The notes beneath the pieces were generated by a model. It made no database searches. It saw nothing but the letters and a program-made list of their open reading frames with translations, and was not told the origin of the DNA. The position numbers and the translations under genes are program-made. Positions 27,228 through 35,494 of a stretch of 35,494 bases of DNA are shown in pieces (position 1 is the first letter of the stretch; each line of letters begins with the position of its first letter). The stretch covers positions 1 to 35,494 of the forward strand of contig JAGXKM010000014.1 of the NCBI GenBank assembly GCA_018335275.1, written 5' to 3'. The DNA is from Anaerolineales bacterium. GTDB lineage: Bacteria; Chloroflexota; Anaerolineae; Anaerolineales; UBA11858.

Positions 27228-28847
27228 ATGTCAGGTGAAGATCTGCTTGAGTTAAAAGATGTCGCTTTTCGCTACCGGGATAGAGAAGAGCAGGCGATCC
27301 GCCAGATTTCCTTTTCGGTAGAGGAGGGGGAAGTTTTCCTGATAGCGGGAGCCAGTGGATGTGGAAAGACGACGCTGATCAGGACGATCAATGGTTTGAT
27401 TCCCAGGAGTTACAAGGGGGAGTTGTCCGGGGAAGTCCTTTTGTACGGGGAAAACCCGCAGGATTGGCCGCTGTCCAAAATATCTCAGCGAGTAGCTACT
27501 GTCTTACAAGATCCGGAACGGCAAATATTGGGCACGAAAGTCCTCAATGAAGTGGCTTTTGGCTTGGAAAATTTAGGCAGGCCCCGTGATGAGATCTATG
27601 CCCGGGTGGACCAAGCGCTGAAGCAGTTGGGCATCCTCCATCTGCGGGAACGGGAGACGTTTAACCTTTCGGGCGGTGAGAAGCAGAAGGTGGCATTAGC
27701 AGGTGTATTAGCCATGGAACCAAGCATTTTACTGTTAGACGAACCGTTAGCGAGCTTGGATCCAGTCAGCGCCCAAGATACCTTAACGGCGGTCAGGGAA
27801 CTCGCTGATCAAGGGATGACGGTGTTGATGGTTGAGCACCGGGTGGAAGATGTTCTCGGTATCGACCCTGATCGGGTTTTATTCATGCATGACGGGGAAA
27901 TCCGTTACTTGGGCAACCCGGAGGGGTTAATTAAGGCAGTCAACTACCATGAAGTCAAACTCCCTGCAGAAATGATCATCGAGCGCGCAAAGCAAAACCC
28001 ACCACCCTCTGAACTGGAAATCCTCCCCGGCGTGACCCTGGATGACGGGAAACCGGAATCCCTCGTGCGATTCCAGGGCGTTGATTTCAGTTATGAGAAG
28101 GAAACAGAGGTCCTGCACAATATCGAGCTCACCATTGATCGTGGAGATGTGATCGCCGTGCTGGGACCTAATGGGGCCGGCAAGACGACCTTCGTCAAGC
28201 ATGCCATTGGATTATTGGAACCCGCATCCGGTGATGTCTTCATCGAAGGGGTAAACACTAAAAAAGCATCGGTAGCTGAGATCGCAGGGACGCTGGGATA
28301 TGTCTTTCAAAGCCCCAGCCACATGTTGTTCGCTCCCACCGTGTATAAGGAATTATCGTTTGGGCCCAAGAACCTTGGTCATTCCCCTGAGGAGATAGAA
28401 AAGGAGGTGAAAGAAGCATTAGAAATTGTCAATTTAGAAGCGAAAGAGGATGATCCCCCCTTGTCGCTTTCCTTCGGCCAGCAGAAGCGGGTCAGCATCG
28501 CGTCCATTTTAGCCATGCGCTCCCGGATTTTGGTTATGGATGAACCCAATGCCGGGCAGGATTACGAAAATTATATGAATTTCATGGACTCAATCTTACA
28601 GATGCCCGGATTTGAATCCATTCTTTTCGTCACGCACGATGTGGATTTGGCGCTCATTTATGCCAACCGGGTCATTTTAATGGCTGATGGCTCCATTCAG
28701 GCGGACGGTCCGCCCCGGGACGTGTTGTCGGATCTTGATCTCTTGCGTTCATGCAATCTGATCCCGACCTCGCTTCTCACGGCGAACTTAGAACGCTTTG
28801 AAAAGCTAGATCGCTTCCAACGGGCTGAAGCGCTGGCACATGTTTAG
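27228..28847 (+). CDS. Energy-coupling factor transporter ATPase, two fused ABC domains
   Basis: Two Walker A (GASGCGKTT, GPNGAGKTT), signatures LSGGEKQKVALA and LSFGQQKRVSIA, two Walker B (ILLLDEP, ILVMDEP). Confidence 0.95.
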   Translation: MSGEDLLELKDVAFRYRDREEQAIRQISFSVEEGEVFLIAGASGCGKTTLIRTINGLIPRSYKGELSGEVLLYGENPQDWPLSKISQRVATVLQDPERQILGTKVLNEVAFGLENLGRPRDEIYARVDQALKQLGILHLRERETFNLSGGEKQKVALAGVLAMEPSILLLDEPLASLDPVSAQDTLTAVRELADQGMTVLMVEHRVEDVLGIDPDRVLFMHDGEIRYLGNPEGLIKAVNYHEVKLPAEMIIERAKQNPPPSELEILPGVTLDDGKPESLVRFQGVDFSYEKETEVLHNIELTIDRGDVIAVLGPNGAGKTTFVKHAIGLLEPASGDVFIEGVNTKKASVAEIAGTLGYVFQSPSHMLFAPTVYKELSFGPKNLGHSPEEIEKEVKEALEIVNLEAKEDDPPLSLSFGQQKRVSIASILAMRSRILVMDEPNAGQDYENYMNFMDSILQMPGFESILFVTHDVDLALIYANRVILMADGSIQADGPPRDVLSDLDLLRSCNLIPTSLLTANLERFEKLDRFQRAEALAHV

Positions 28848-28913
28848 GGTCATCCGTCTCACCTGGAGAGGTGAGAAGATGTGGATCACGAGTAGTTATC
28901 GATGGAGGTAAAG

Positions 28914-29852
28914 ATGGATAAAAGACTGCAGTCGATTCTGTGGACGCTCATCGCTGTTCTTGTCGTCTTCCTACTGCTCATTTATGTGGGCGGCAATGTC
29001 CTTGGTGTCGAGCGCTTGCAGACGGGTGAGAACCCCGTTTTGCGGTTTGTGTTTGTGATCATTGGTCTGCTGTTGACATTCCTGGTTTACTATTTGACCC
29101 GAGGAAATGAGGCCTGGAAAGTGGGCACCCGGGAAGTGGTGTGGATGGCCATCGGTGCTGCCTTATATGCTGTGTTCTCCTGGTTGTTCAACGGTACCGT
29201 CTTCGTCGTGCCTTCCCTCAGTCAGGTGTCCCTGCGTCCGGCGATCGCCATTCCTATGTTCTTCGGCTACGCATTTGGGCCGGTGGTAGGCTTCTTCTCC
29301 GGCGCGGTGGGCAATATGTTTGGAGACGCGTTGACCGGCTTTGGGCTTTCCCCGCAATGGAGTTTGGGGAACGGACTGGTGGGTTTCGTGGCCGGGATGG
29401 CCGTGCTTTATAAGAACAAGAAGAAAAGCATGAACTCCGCGTTATGGATCAGCGGCGTGCTTTCCGCTGTAGCTGTAGTGCTCTTCTTCCTGAATCGGAA
29501 CATGGAAAATATGATGTTCTTTGCCCCTGAGGAGGGCATCTTCGGCGATGCCACCATCTCCATGTTCGCTGGGATTTCCATTATCGTTGGCTTCCTCCTG
29601 GTGCTCATCGTCCGCTTCGCATTTGGAGAGAACATCGACATCGCTGCTGCGGTGTCCTGGAGCATGTTGGGGAACATCGTCGGCATTGGATTTGCCGCTA
29701 TTTCCGATATCTGGATCAACGGCTTCTCACCTGAAGCCGCGATCGTGGGTGAGTTCTTGCCCGCAGCGGGTCCCAACCTGATCTTTGCGGCAATTCTCGT
29801 TCCACTCCTGGTGGCGGCGTACGATGCCGTCCAAACGCAGTCGGGCCGCTGA
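28914..29852 (+). CDS. ECF transporter S component, UPF0397-like, with extra hydrophobic segments
   Basis: VWMAIGAALYAVFSWL...RPAIAIPMFFGYAFGPVVGFFSGAVGNMFGDALTG...WSLGNGLVGFVAGM; GGAGGT ribosome-binding site before ATG 28914. Confidence 0.85.
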   Translation: MDKRLQSILWTLIAVLVVFLLLIYVGGNVLGVERLQTGENPVLRFVFVIIGLLLTFLVYYLTRGNEAWKVGTREVVWMAIGAALYAVFSWLFNGTVFVVPSLSQVSLRPAIAIPMFFGYAFGPVVGFFSGAVGNMFGDALTGFGLSPQWSLGNGLVGFVAGMAVLYKNKKKSMNSALWISGVLSAVAVVLFFLNRNMENMMFFAPEEGIFGDATISMFAGISIIVGFLLVLIVRFAFGENIDIAAAVSWSMLGNIVGIGFAAISDIWINGFSPEAAIVGEFLPAAGPNLIFAAILVPLLVAAYDAVQTQSGR

Positions 29853-29866
29853 TCGTCACCTAACTT

Positions 29867-29896
29867 GGGTCAGGGGTCGGATCCGACCCCTGACCC
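29867..29896. repeat. 30-bp perfect palindrome between ECF S and T genes
   Basis: GGGTCAGGGGTCGGATCCGACCCCTGACCC, centred between 29881 and 29882. Confidence 0.95.
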
Positions 29897-29913
29897 CTTT
29901 GAAAAGAAAACCT

Positions 29914-30786
29914 ATGCTTGTATCCTGGCGATACCGCGATCGAAAATCACTCATCCAATGGTTTGACCCCCGGGCCTGGCTGATTTTTTACGGCTGCTTC
30001 CTGGCCACCACCCTCTTTTTCTGGGATGTCCGTTTTTTAGCGCCCCTGATGGTCATTTCTCTGATCGTCTTATTCACGTCTGGTGTGACATGGCGGGAGA
30101 TACGCAGGGCGTTTCTATTCATCATCGGCTTTGTGTTCTTTTTTGCCATTTTGACCTTTTTGACGGGCCGGGGGGGAGTTGAGGTGTATGAGCAGGAGCA
30201 TCTGGTTCGAAAGTTGGCAGCCCCTTTCACGATTTTTGGCTGGCGTCCAACTTTAAAAGTGACGGTAGAAAGGATATTTTTTGCGGGAAGTCAGTTTGTG
30301 CGGGTGTTCAGCATTGCGGTGATGACCATCTTGATTCCATACACGCTTAACCCAGCACTCTATGGGGTCACCTTTAAAGGGTTAGGGCTGCCGGATAAAA
30401 TCGCCTACGCCATGGACTTGACCATGCGTTTCATCCCCACCTTCGGGCGCGATTTTCAACTGACCATGGATGCTCAGAAAGCGCGCGGGTATGAGCTGGA
30501 AAAAATTGAGGGGGGATTAATCGCTCAGGTGCGCAAGCTGGGCCCCATCATTGTCCCGGTCACCATTCACGCCATCATCAGCAGTGAGGACATCATCGAC
30601 GCCATGGACCTGCGCGCGTTTGGCGTGGGCCCCCGGACCTGGCTGCAAGAGCTCCACTATCAGACTAAAGACAAGATTTTGATTGGTTTTGGGGTTTTCA
30701 TGCTGGTGACAGCCGTGGTCATCCTCTTTTTGGGATACGGGGATTTCTGGGTCCCTGAGGCTCTCATTCAGAGTCTCGCCAAATGA
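29914..30786 (+). CDS. ECF transporter T component (EcfT/CbiQ-like)
   Basis: LNPALYGVTFKGLGLPDKIAYAMDLTMRFIPTFGRDFQLTMDAQKARGYELE (RARGx-type coupling motif), AMDLRAFG; start set at MLVSWRYRDR. Confidence 0.9.
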   Translation: MLVSWRYRDRKSLIQWFDPRAWLIFYGCFLATTLFFWDVRFLAPLMVISLIVLFTSGVTWREIRRAFLFIIGFVFFFAILTFLTGRGGVEVYEQEHLVRKLAAPFTIFGWRPTLKVTVERIFFAGSQFVRVFSIAVMTILIPYTLNPALYGVTFKGLGLPDKIAYAMDLTMRFIPTFGRDFQLTMDAQKARGYELEKIEGGLIAQVRKLGPIIVPVTIHAIISSEDIIDAMDLRAFGVGPRTWLQELHYQTKDKILIGFGVFMLVTAVVILFLGYGDFWVPEALIQSLAK

Positions 30787-30826
30787 AGGAAGGAATCATC
30801 AGCAGTTCTTGCGAGTCTGTTACCTG

Positions 30827-30860
30827 ACACACATCATTCCGGTGTGTGTTTTTAATTTTT
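30827..30860 (+). terminator. Probable intrinsic terminator after ECF operon
   Basis: ACACACA-TCATTCCGG-TGTGTGT followed by TTTTAATTTTTT. Confidence 0.7.
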
Positions 30861-32222
30861 TGGAACCACGTAAAGCCCCGGGTCCTTGAGTAAGTAGACC
30901 ACAGCTTGGGGGTTTTCTTTCAGGTAGGTGGTCAGGAAAGTTTGCAGCGCTTTTTGGGGATCTATCGCCTGGGGAAGGGGATCCAGGCGGTACACATCAC
31001 GCAGCGTTTTCGGATCCATTTCGCTGAGTATTTTAATTCTTCCCTCTCCCAGAGATTTTAGAATTCTTAATATATCCACAGGTTTTTGGTTGCCGATGTG
31101 GAAGGTTTCCACGCTGCATGTATGCTCGATCACCCACTTGAGGGCCTGATCTATGGGAAGGTCTCGGACGGCTTCCATGGAGTCTTTGTATCCCTCTGAT
31201 CCGACCCCATCATAGCAGGGGGCGAGAAGACAGATAGTCCCTCCGGGTTTCCGGGCTGCGTTCCAGGCCGCGTTGATCCCTTTTCCTGCTTGATAAAGGT
31301 TGATACCCCGATCACTCATGGGAATGATGACCAAATCCCCGGGTTCTTGGACCTGAACGACCCTTCTTTTTTCTAACCTTTCTTTTGCTGTCTCATGCAA
31401 GGTGAGGATGTCTCCCGCGTTCAGATATGTGATTTCCCCGTGATCGAGAATGGCGTCAATACAAAAGATAGGGACGTATTCTTGAAGCTTCTCAGCCATC
31501 TCTTTCATGTCTGAGATGACCGGATTGCCCTCCGTGTTCCCCAACCGGCAGGCAGGCTTAAAACCCTGATCCTTGTCAAACATTTGAGGATGGTTGGTGT
31601 TGGTGGTCATCCGTCCTGCTATACCGGGAAAAAGCTGTTTCACTGTCCCGGCTACTCCCGCGAAATAGTGGTATTCGGAATCTGTGATGGGGATCAATAA
31701 GCTTCCCTGAAAAGCTGATCGGTTGATGGTAATCGGGGTTCCTCGCCTGGTTTCCCCCAAAGACTTCAGGTTTTGGGAGTCGTCATGGATGAGAATCCTC
31801 CCCTTTAAGCGCTGGAACAAAAGGGAGCCAAGGATTTGCTCCTGGATTTCCCTTTCGGTGGGTGGACGGTGCGTGCCGCTGGCGACCAGGAGGCGGATAT
31901 CCTCCTCTTTCACGCCGCATTCTCCGGTAAGGTAATCAAGCACAAGGGGATGAATGCGTTTAGTGTGGGCATTGGGGCGGGTATTGTCGTCGGTGAGGAT
32001 GAGGATCTTCCTGCCGGACCCCCGGTGGTATTTTTCGACCATATCTTTCAAAGGAGGTGCATTCGCGGGCTGCTCCAGGCATTGGGTAAGATCCTTTTCC
32101 AGGGAGTTGACTTCCGATTTAATAGCTGGAGTATCTATGATCTGGATTTTGTCATTCCCCATGGGAAGGCTCAACTCAAGAGTGGACTGTCCATACGGAA
32201 TTTGAATGGGTTCAGCATGCAT
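30852..32222 (-). CDS. larA: LarA-like (DUF2088) nickel-pincer-dependent racemase family protein
   Basis: TDDNTRPNAHTKRIHPLVLDYL, VASGTHRPPTEREI, YHYFAGVAGTVKQLFPGIAG, followed by NTNHP. Confidence 0.88.
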   Translation of the reverse strand: MHAEPIQIPYGQSTLELSLPMGNDKIQIIDTPAIKSEVNSLEKDLTQCLEQPANAPPLKDMVEKYHRGSGRKILILTDDNTRPNAHTKRIHPLVLDYLTGECGVKEEDIRLLVASGTHRPPTEREIQEQILGSLLFQRLKGRILIHDDSQNLKSLGETRRGTPITINRSAFQGSLLIPITDSEYHYFAGVAGTVKQLFPGIAGRMTTNTNHPQMFDKDQGFKPACRLGNTEGNPVISDMKEMAEKLQEYVPIFCIDAILDHGEITYLNAGDILTLHETAKERLEKRRVVQVQEPGDLVIIPMSDRGINLYQAGKGINAAWNAARKPGGTICLLAPCYDGVGSEGYKDSMEAVRDLPIDQALKWVIEHTCSVETFHIGNQKPVDILRILKSLGEGRIKILSEMDPKTLRDVYRLDPLPQAIDPQKALQTFLTTYLKENPQAVVYLLKDPGLYVVPKN

Positions 32223-32231
32223 AGGAATCTT

Positions 32232-32867
32232 TTATCCTTGATTTTTTCTATGAACGTGATCTGATGGATCTTTCAGATTTTTAGCGATGGCTGCTGCTTT
32301 CCGAAATTCTTCTGGTGTGTTTAGATTCCAAAAAGTGTATTCATTGGAGGTAATTTGACCCGTTTCTGTCGGGCTCAATATGCGCACATCCCCTTGATCA
32401 TGCCAGGAAACCATACGCCACTGATCTCGTTCAAGGGCTTCTTTTACCAGGGGAAGACAGGTTTGTCGGCGATACACCGCATGCAAGGGTTCGGGGCCGC
32501 CCTCTGTGCTGGGAAGGACAGCATCAGCACCCGTTTCCTGAAGGACCCCCTCCAGGTGCAGGGTCAAGGTGGGGCTGGCAAAAGGCATATCACAGGCGAC
32601 CAATCCAACATGGGGATGGGATGAGATTTTTAAAGCTGTGTATAAGCCGCCCAAAGCTCCGCGGTTTGGGATGACATCCGTGTGGAGAGGTGCGCCCAGA
32701 AACTGGTAATCTTCAGGGTTATTGGTGATCACCCATACTTCATCACCCAGAGGGGAGAATTTTTCATGGATGTGTTTGATCAAAGGACGACCATTAAAAT
32801 CTCGGAGAGCTTTATCCTCGCCCATCCGCGTGGACTTGCCCCCGGACTGGATAATCATGGATAACAT
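32232..32867 (-). CDS. mobA: Molybdenum cofactor guanylyltransferase
   Basis: MIIQSGGKSTRMGEDKALRDFNGRPLIKHI, NRGALGGLYTAL, ACDMPFASP. Confidence 0.88.
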   Translation of the reverse strand: MLSMIIQSGGKSTRMGEDKALRDFNGRPLIKHIHEKFSPLGDEVWVITNNPEDYQFLGAPLHTDVIPNRGALGGLYTALKISSHPHVGLVACDMPFASPTLTLHLEGVLQETGADAVLPSTEGGPEPLHAVYRRQTCLPLVKEALERDQWRMVSWHDQGDVRILSPTETGQITSNEYTFWNLNTPEEFRKAAAIAKNLKDPSDHVHRKNQG

Positions 32868-32928
32868 ATCAAGATTATAACCAAGCGTGTTTAATCCTGG
32901 TTAAGTAGATGCTGAGGATGGTATCGAC

Positions 32929-33939
32929 TCATGTAGAATCACGTTCGATTTGTGCTCGAACCACGTATTGATCGACACCTCCAAAACGATATTTATAACC
33001 CTCATCTCCCCGCATGAAGTCCAGTGAAACCCGCCCCTTGGATATTGCCCATCGGATCAGATAACTAAGCAGGACCCACCCTGGGGAGATATTTTCAAAG
33101 ATAGGATTGAGGCCTGAATTATAGATCCAAAGACGATTATCATAATCAAAATTCAGGTAACCGGCCGCTTTTTTACCTCCAACAGTGAGAAATGCAAGCT
33201 GGATCCAGCCTTCCTGAAAGGCTACATGGACCGTTTTTCTCAGTTGAGACTTCATGATATCAGTCAGGAAATCCGCTTTTTCAGGGTGGTAAGCCATAAG
33301 TTTTAGGAAGTCATCCATTTCTCTGTCGAGTTGATCTTCCTCTTCCACGATGTACCAGTTCAAGGGCAAGAAATATCCTTCAGCCCGCCGCAGCTTCCGT
33401 TCAATTTCGTGCTGGTTTTTACTATCCAAACCCTGGAGGTATTCCTCCCAGCTGCCTGGTAAGCTGAGACAAGGAGCGGGCTGGATGACTTCATCCTCGT
33501 ACGTCCAGTCCCTTGCGAAAGCTGCCTCTCTGATTCTGGGAAGAGAAGGGGAATTCTTCCTGAGGTTGTATAAATCCAAAGTCTCCCATTCAGATGAGTG
33601 CTCCTGGAGGTAATTGAATAAGTTTCCGATGAAGGCATCCGATAAGTGGGGAGGTACGATCAGATCAAGATAATCTGAGATCTCATAACTCCCGATGAAC
33701 AACAGCGTTTTCTCATGAATGAAGAGGGGAGCGATTCCCTGAAGTTGATTTTGATCCCGGGCGGTGAGGATGAATAATTCCGCCCTCTCCCATTCACCTC
33801 CACCTAATGTCTGCCACCAACAAGAGAGGTATTCGTGCCGTAGAAATGGCACGTGACTTGCACTTTTCGAAAGCAGATCATTCCAGTCCTTTTCTAATTT
33901 TTGGAAAGCGTTTAGGTCCTGTATGAGTTCCAGCTGCAT
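32929..33939 (-). CDS. CelD/BcsL-type GNAT-fold acyltransferase
   Basis: FLRHEYLSCWWQTLGGG...LQGIAPLFI...DYLDLIVPP...KAAGYLNFDYDNRLWIYNSGLNPIFENISPGWVLLSYLIRWAISKGRVSLDFMRGDEGYKYRFG. Confidence 0.85.
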   Translation of the reverse strand: MQLELIQDLNAFQKLEKDWNDLLSKSASHVPFLRHEYLSCWWQTLGGGEWERAELFILTARDQNQLQGIAPLFIHEKTLLFIGSYEISDYLDLIVPPHLSDAFIGNLFNYLQEHSSEWETLDLYNLRKNSPSLPRIREAAFARDWTYEDEVIQPAPCLSLPGSWEEYLQGLDSKNQHEIERKLRRAEGYFLPLNWYIVEEEDQLDREMDDFLKLMAYHPEKADFLTDIMKSQLRKTVHVAFQEGWIQLAFLTVGGKKAAGYLNFDYDNRLWIYNSGLNPIFENISPGWVLLSYLIRWAISKGRVSLDFMRGDEGYKYRFGGVDQYVVRAQIERDST

Positions 33940-34032
33940 GATTGTCCTTGTTTTGGGTATGGATGATGCTGAAAATCATTTTACCAGTATAATAAGAGCA
34001 AATTGACTGTTTCTAGGAAGAGTTAACGGGTT

Positions 34033-35494
34033 ATGCCTGAAACGTTTGATCTCACGATACTGCCCATCTACCAGAGGGGAGGTGAAATCCTTCCCGATAT
34101 GCCGGGTTTACATGTAGCCCATCCGCCGAGAGGGGCCGCTCGGCGGCGCTCCTCGGAGAGCCTGATCTTGCATCTTAGCATGGTGGGGAACGCACCTCTC
34201 TCATTAAAAGCCTCCCAGCAAATCCTCAAAAAGCTTTCTGATGTTTTTTATCAAACACAGGGAGCGACAACCTCCGCTTTGCGTGAAGTGTCAGAAACGC
34301 TCAATCAATATCTTCACGATCGAAATTTGCGAGGAGCTTCGCAGGGGATGCGGGGAATCGGTTTATTGACTCAATGCGTGCTTCGCTCCGAGAAATTGAT
34401 CATCGCTCAAAGCGGGGGCTCCCATATTTTTATCATCTCTCCCGATCAGGTTAAGGAGATGCATGATACGGACCTCTCAGGTCCGGGCTTGGGAGCGGGG
34501 CGTGTTCCCAAGGTGCGGTATTATCAAAAAAACATAGATCGTAATGATCTAGTGCTTATCACCCCTCAACCTCCCAGTCCTTGGTCTGAGACGACCTTGA
34601 GAAATTTGTATCGCATGAACATGAAAAGCATCTACCACCGCCTTGTGCACCGGGCGGAAGATGATCTTAATGTGCTTTTGCTTGTTCCCCAGGAGGGGGC
34701 TGGGAAAATGAAAGTCCTCCGACCGGTCTTTGAAGAAGAGCAGGAAGGGGAAGTTTTAAGCGACGAACTCCCCCAGGAAACAGGGGGTCCACAACAGCTG
34801 GCGAGTGAAGATGAACATCCTATTCCTCAAAAGGCAGGTGAAAGGGTACCGGATTCCATTGATCAAGAACGTAAATCTGAGCCCATCTCCAGAGCAGAAA
34901 GTTCTCAAACAATGGATTCAGAACAGGTGGCAATGGAGCAGCCTGCGCTAAGCGAAGGAAGGGAGAAAAGCCCCGCCGGGTGGGTTGCAAGAGTGGCTGA
35001 TTTGCCTCTGTGGTCGATTCTGGGGGCCATGGCCAAATCTGTTGGTAATGCGCTGCAGGTGGTCTGGAACTCCGCCTTGACCCTGATTGGGCGCATGCTT
35101 CCGGATGAGAAATATCTTGATTTCCCTTCCTGGGTCTTGGGCCTGATCGCGGTCATGATCCCCGTCATGGTCATCACCTTTGGGAGCGTGATATACATTC
35201 GGAGGGGGAGGAACCGTTTGTATCATGAGACATACCAGGAGGCCAAATCCCTGGTCCAGATGGCGGAGAAGACGCAGGATCCGGAAGAACATTATCAAAC
35301 CCTGACCGCCGCCTTAGAGACCATTGAGCAGGCGCGTGGATACCGAGAAACGGAGGAAGTGGAGGATCTCCTCAGCCAGGTCCGTTCGGAGCTTGACACC
35401 CTGAATCAGATCATGCGTTTGGAATTTGAGCCCCTTTTCAGTCATGGATTGGGTGCAGATGTGACGATCTCTGAGATTGTGGTTACAGCCTGGA
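34033..35494 (+). CDS. Membrane protein with degenerate PP2C-like N-terminal domain, one TM segment and truncated C-terminal domain
   Basis: Own translation from ATG 34033, open to window end: MPETFDLTILPIYQRGGEILPDMPGLHVAHPP...LLTQCVLRSEKLIIAQSGGSHIFIIS...NDLVLITPQPPSP...TM FPSWVLGLIAVMIPVMVITFGSVIYIRRGRNR. Missing from track because it has no stop in the window. Confidence 0.75.
   Translation, partial: MPETFDLTILPIYQRGGEILPDMPGLHVAHPPRGAARRRSSESLILHLSMVGNAPLSLKASQQILKKLSDVFYQTQGATTSALREVSETLNQYLHDRNLRGASQGMRGIGLLTQCVLRSEKLIIAQSGGSHIFIISPDQVKEMHDTDLSGPGLGAGRVPKVRYYQKNIDRNDLVLITPQPPSPWSETTLRNLYRMNMKSIYHRLVHRAEDDLNVLLLVPQEGAGKMKVLRPVFEEEQEGEVLSDELPQETGGPQQLASEDEHPIPQKAGERVPDSIDQERKSEPISRAESSQTMDSEQVAMEQPALSEGREKSPAGWVARVADLPLWSILGAMAKSVGNALQVVWNSALTLIGRMLPDEKYLDFPSWVLGLIAVMIPVMVITFGSVIYIRRGRNRLYHETYQEAKSLVQMAEKTQDPEEHYQTLTAALETIEQARGYRETEEVEDLLSQVRSELDTLNQIMRLEFEPLFSHGLGADVTISEIVVTAW

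Noticed and set aside
27061-27228. Possible TPP-like riboswitch upstream of the ECF ATPase (contains CTGAGAGTGAGAAC)
   Set aside because: Only a short CTGAGA match; the rest of the THI-box core and stem arrangement is not present by eye.
1-35494. CRISPR arrays, transposases, integrases, phage or known defence genes
   Set aside because: None identified; all long ORFs have housekeeping, metabolic, transport or regulatory assignments, and no regularly spaced repeats were seen.

Overview
The window reads as an ordinary bacterial chromosome segment; gene content suggests a Chloroflexota/Anaerolineae-like host, but this is inference. From left to right: (1) a complete minus-strand histidine operon, hisG-hisD-hisC-hisB-hisH-hisA-hisF-purH-hisI (hisI cut by the window edge), preceded by a His-rich leader peptide and intrinsic terminator that look like a his attenuator; (2) a minus-strand cluster of three related multi-pass membrane proteins around a secreted GH-A-type glycosidase-like lipoprotein; (3) an ECF sigma factor, zinc-finger anti-sigma and small membrane protein operon; (4) tRNA-Arg(CCT); (5) a YczE-like membrane protein and a GNAT acetyltransferase; (6) a four-subunit 2-oxoacid:ferredoxin oxidoreductase (gamma-delta-alpha-beta); (7) a GerMN lipoprotein, patatin, aldo/keto reductase, CPBP protease, GNAT, ZIP transporter and DUF4230 protein; (8) an ECF-type ABC transporter (duplicated ATPase, S and T components); (9) a LarA-like racemase with MobA, a CelD/BcsL-type acyltransferase, and a truncated degenerate PP2C-like membrane protein. 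The strongest candidates for undescribed biology are the his attenuator with a near-leaderless His leader peptide, purH embedded in the his operon and coupled to hisF, and an apparent ECF-sigma regulon: the motif GTGCAACTTTTTC precedes both the sigma gene and the membrane-protein/glycosidase cluster. No CRISPR array, mobile element or rRNA was seen.
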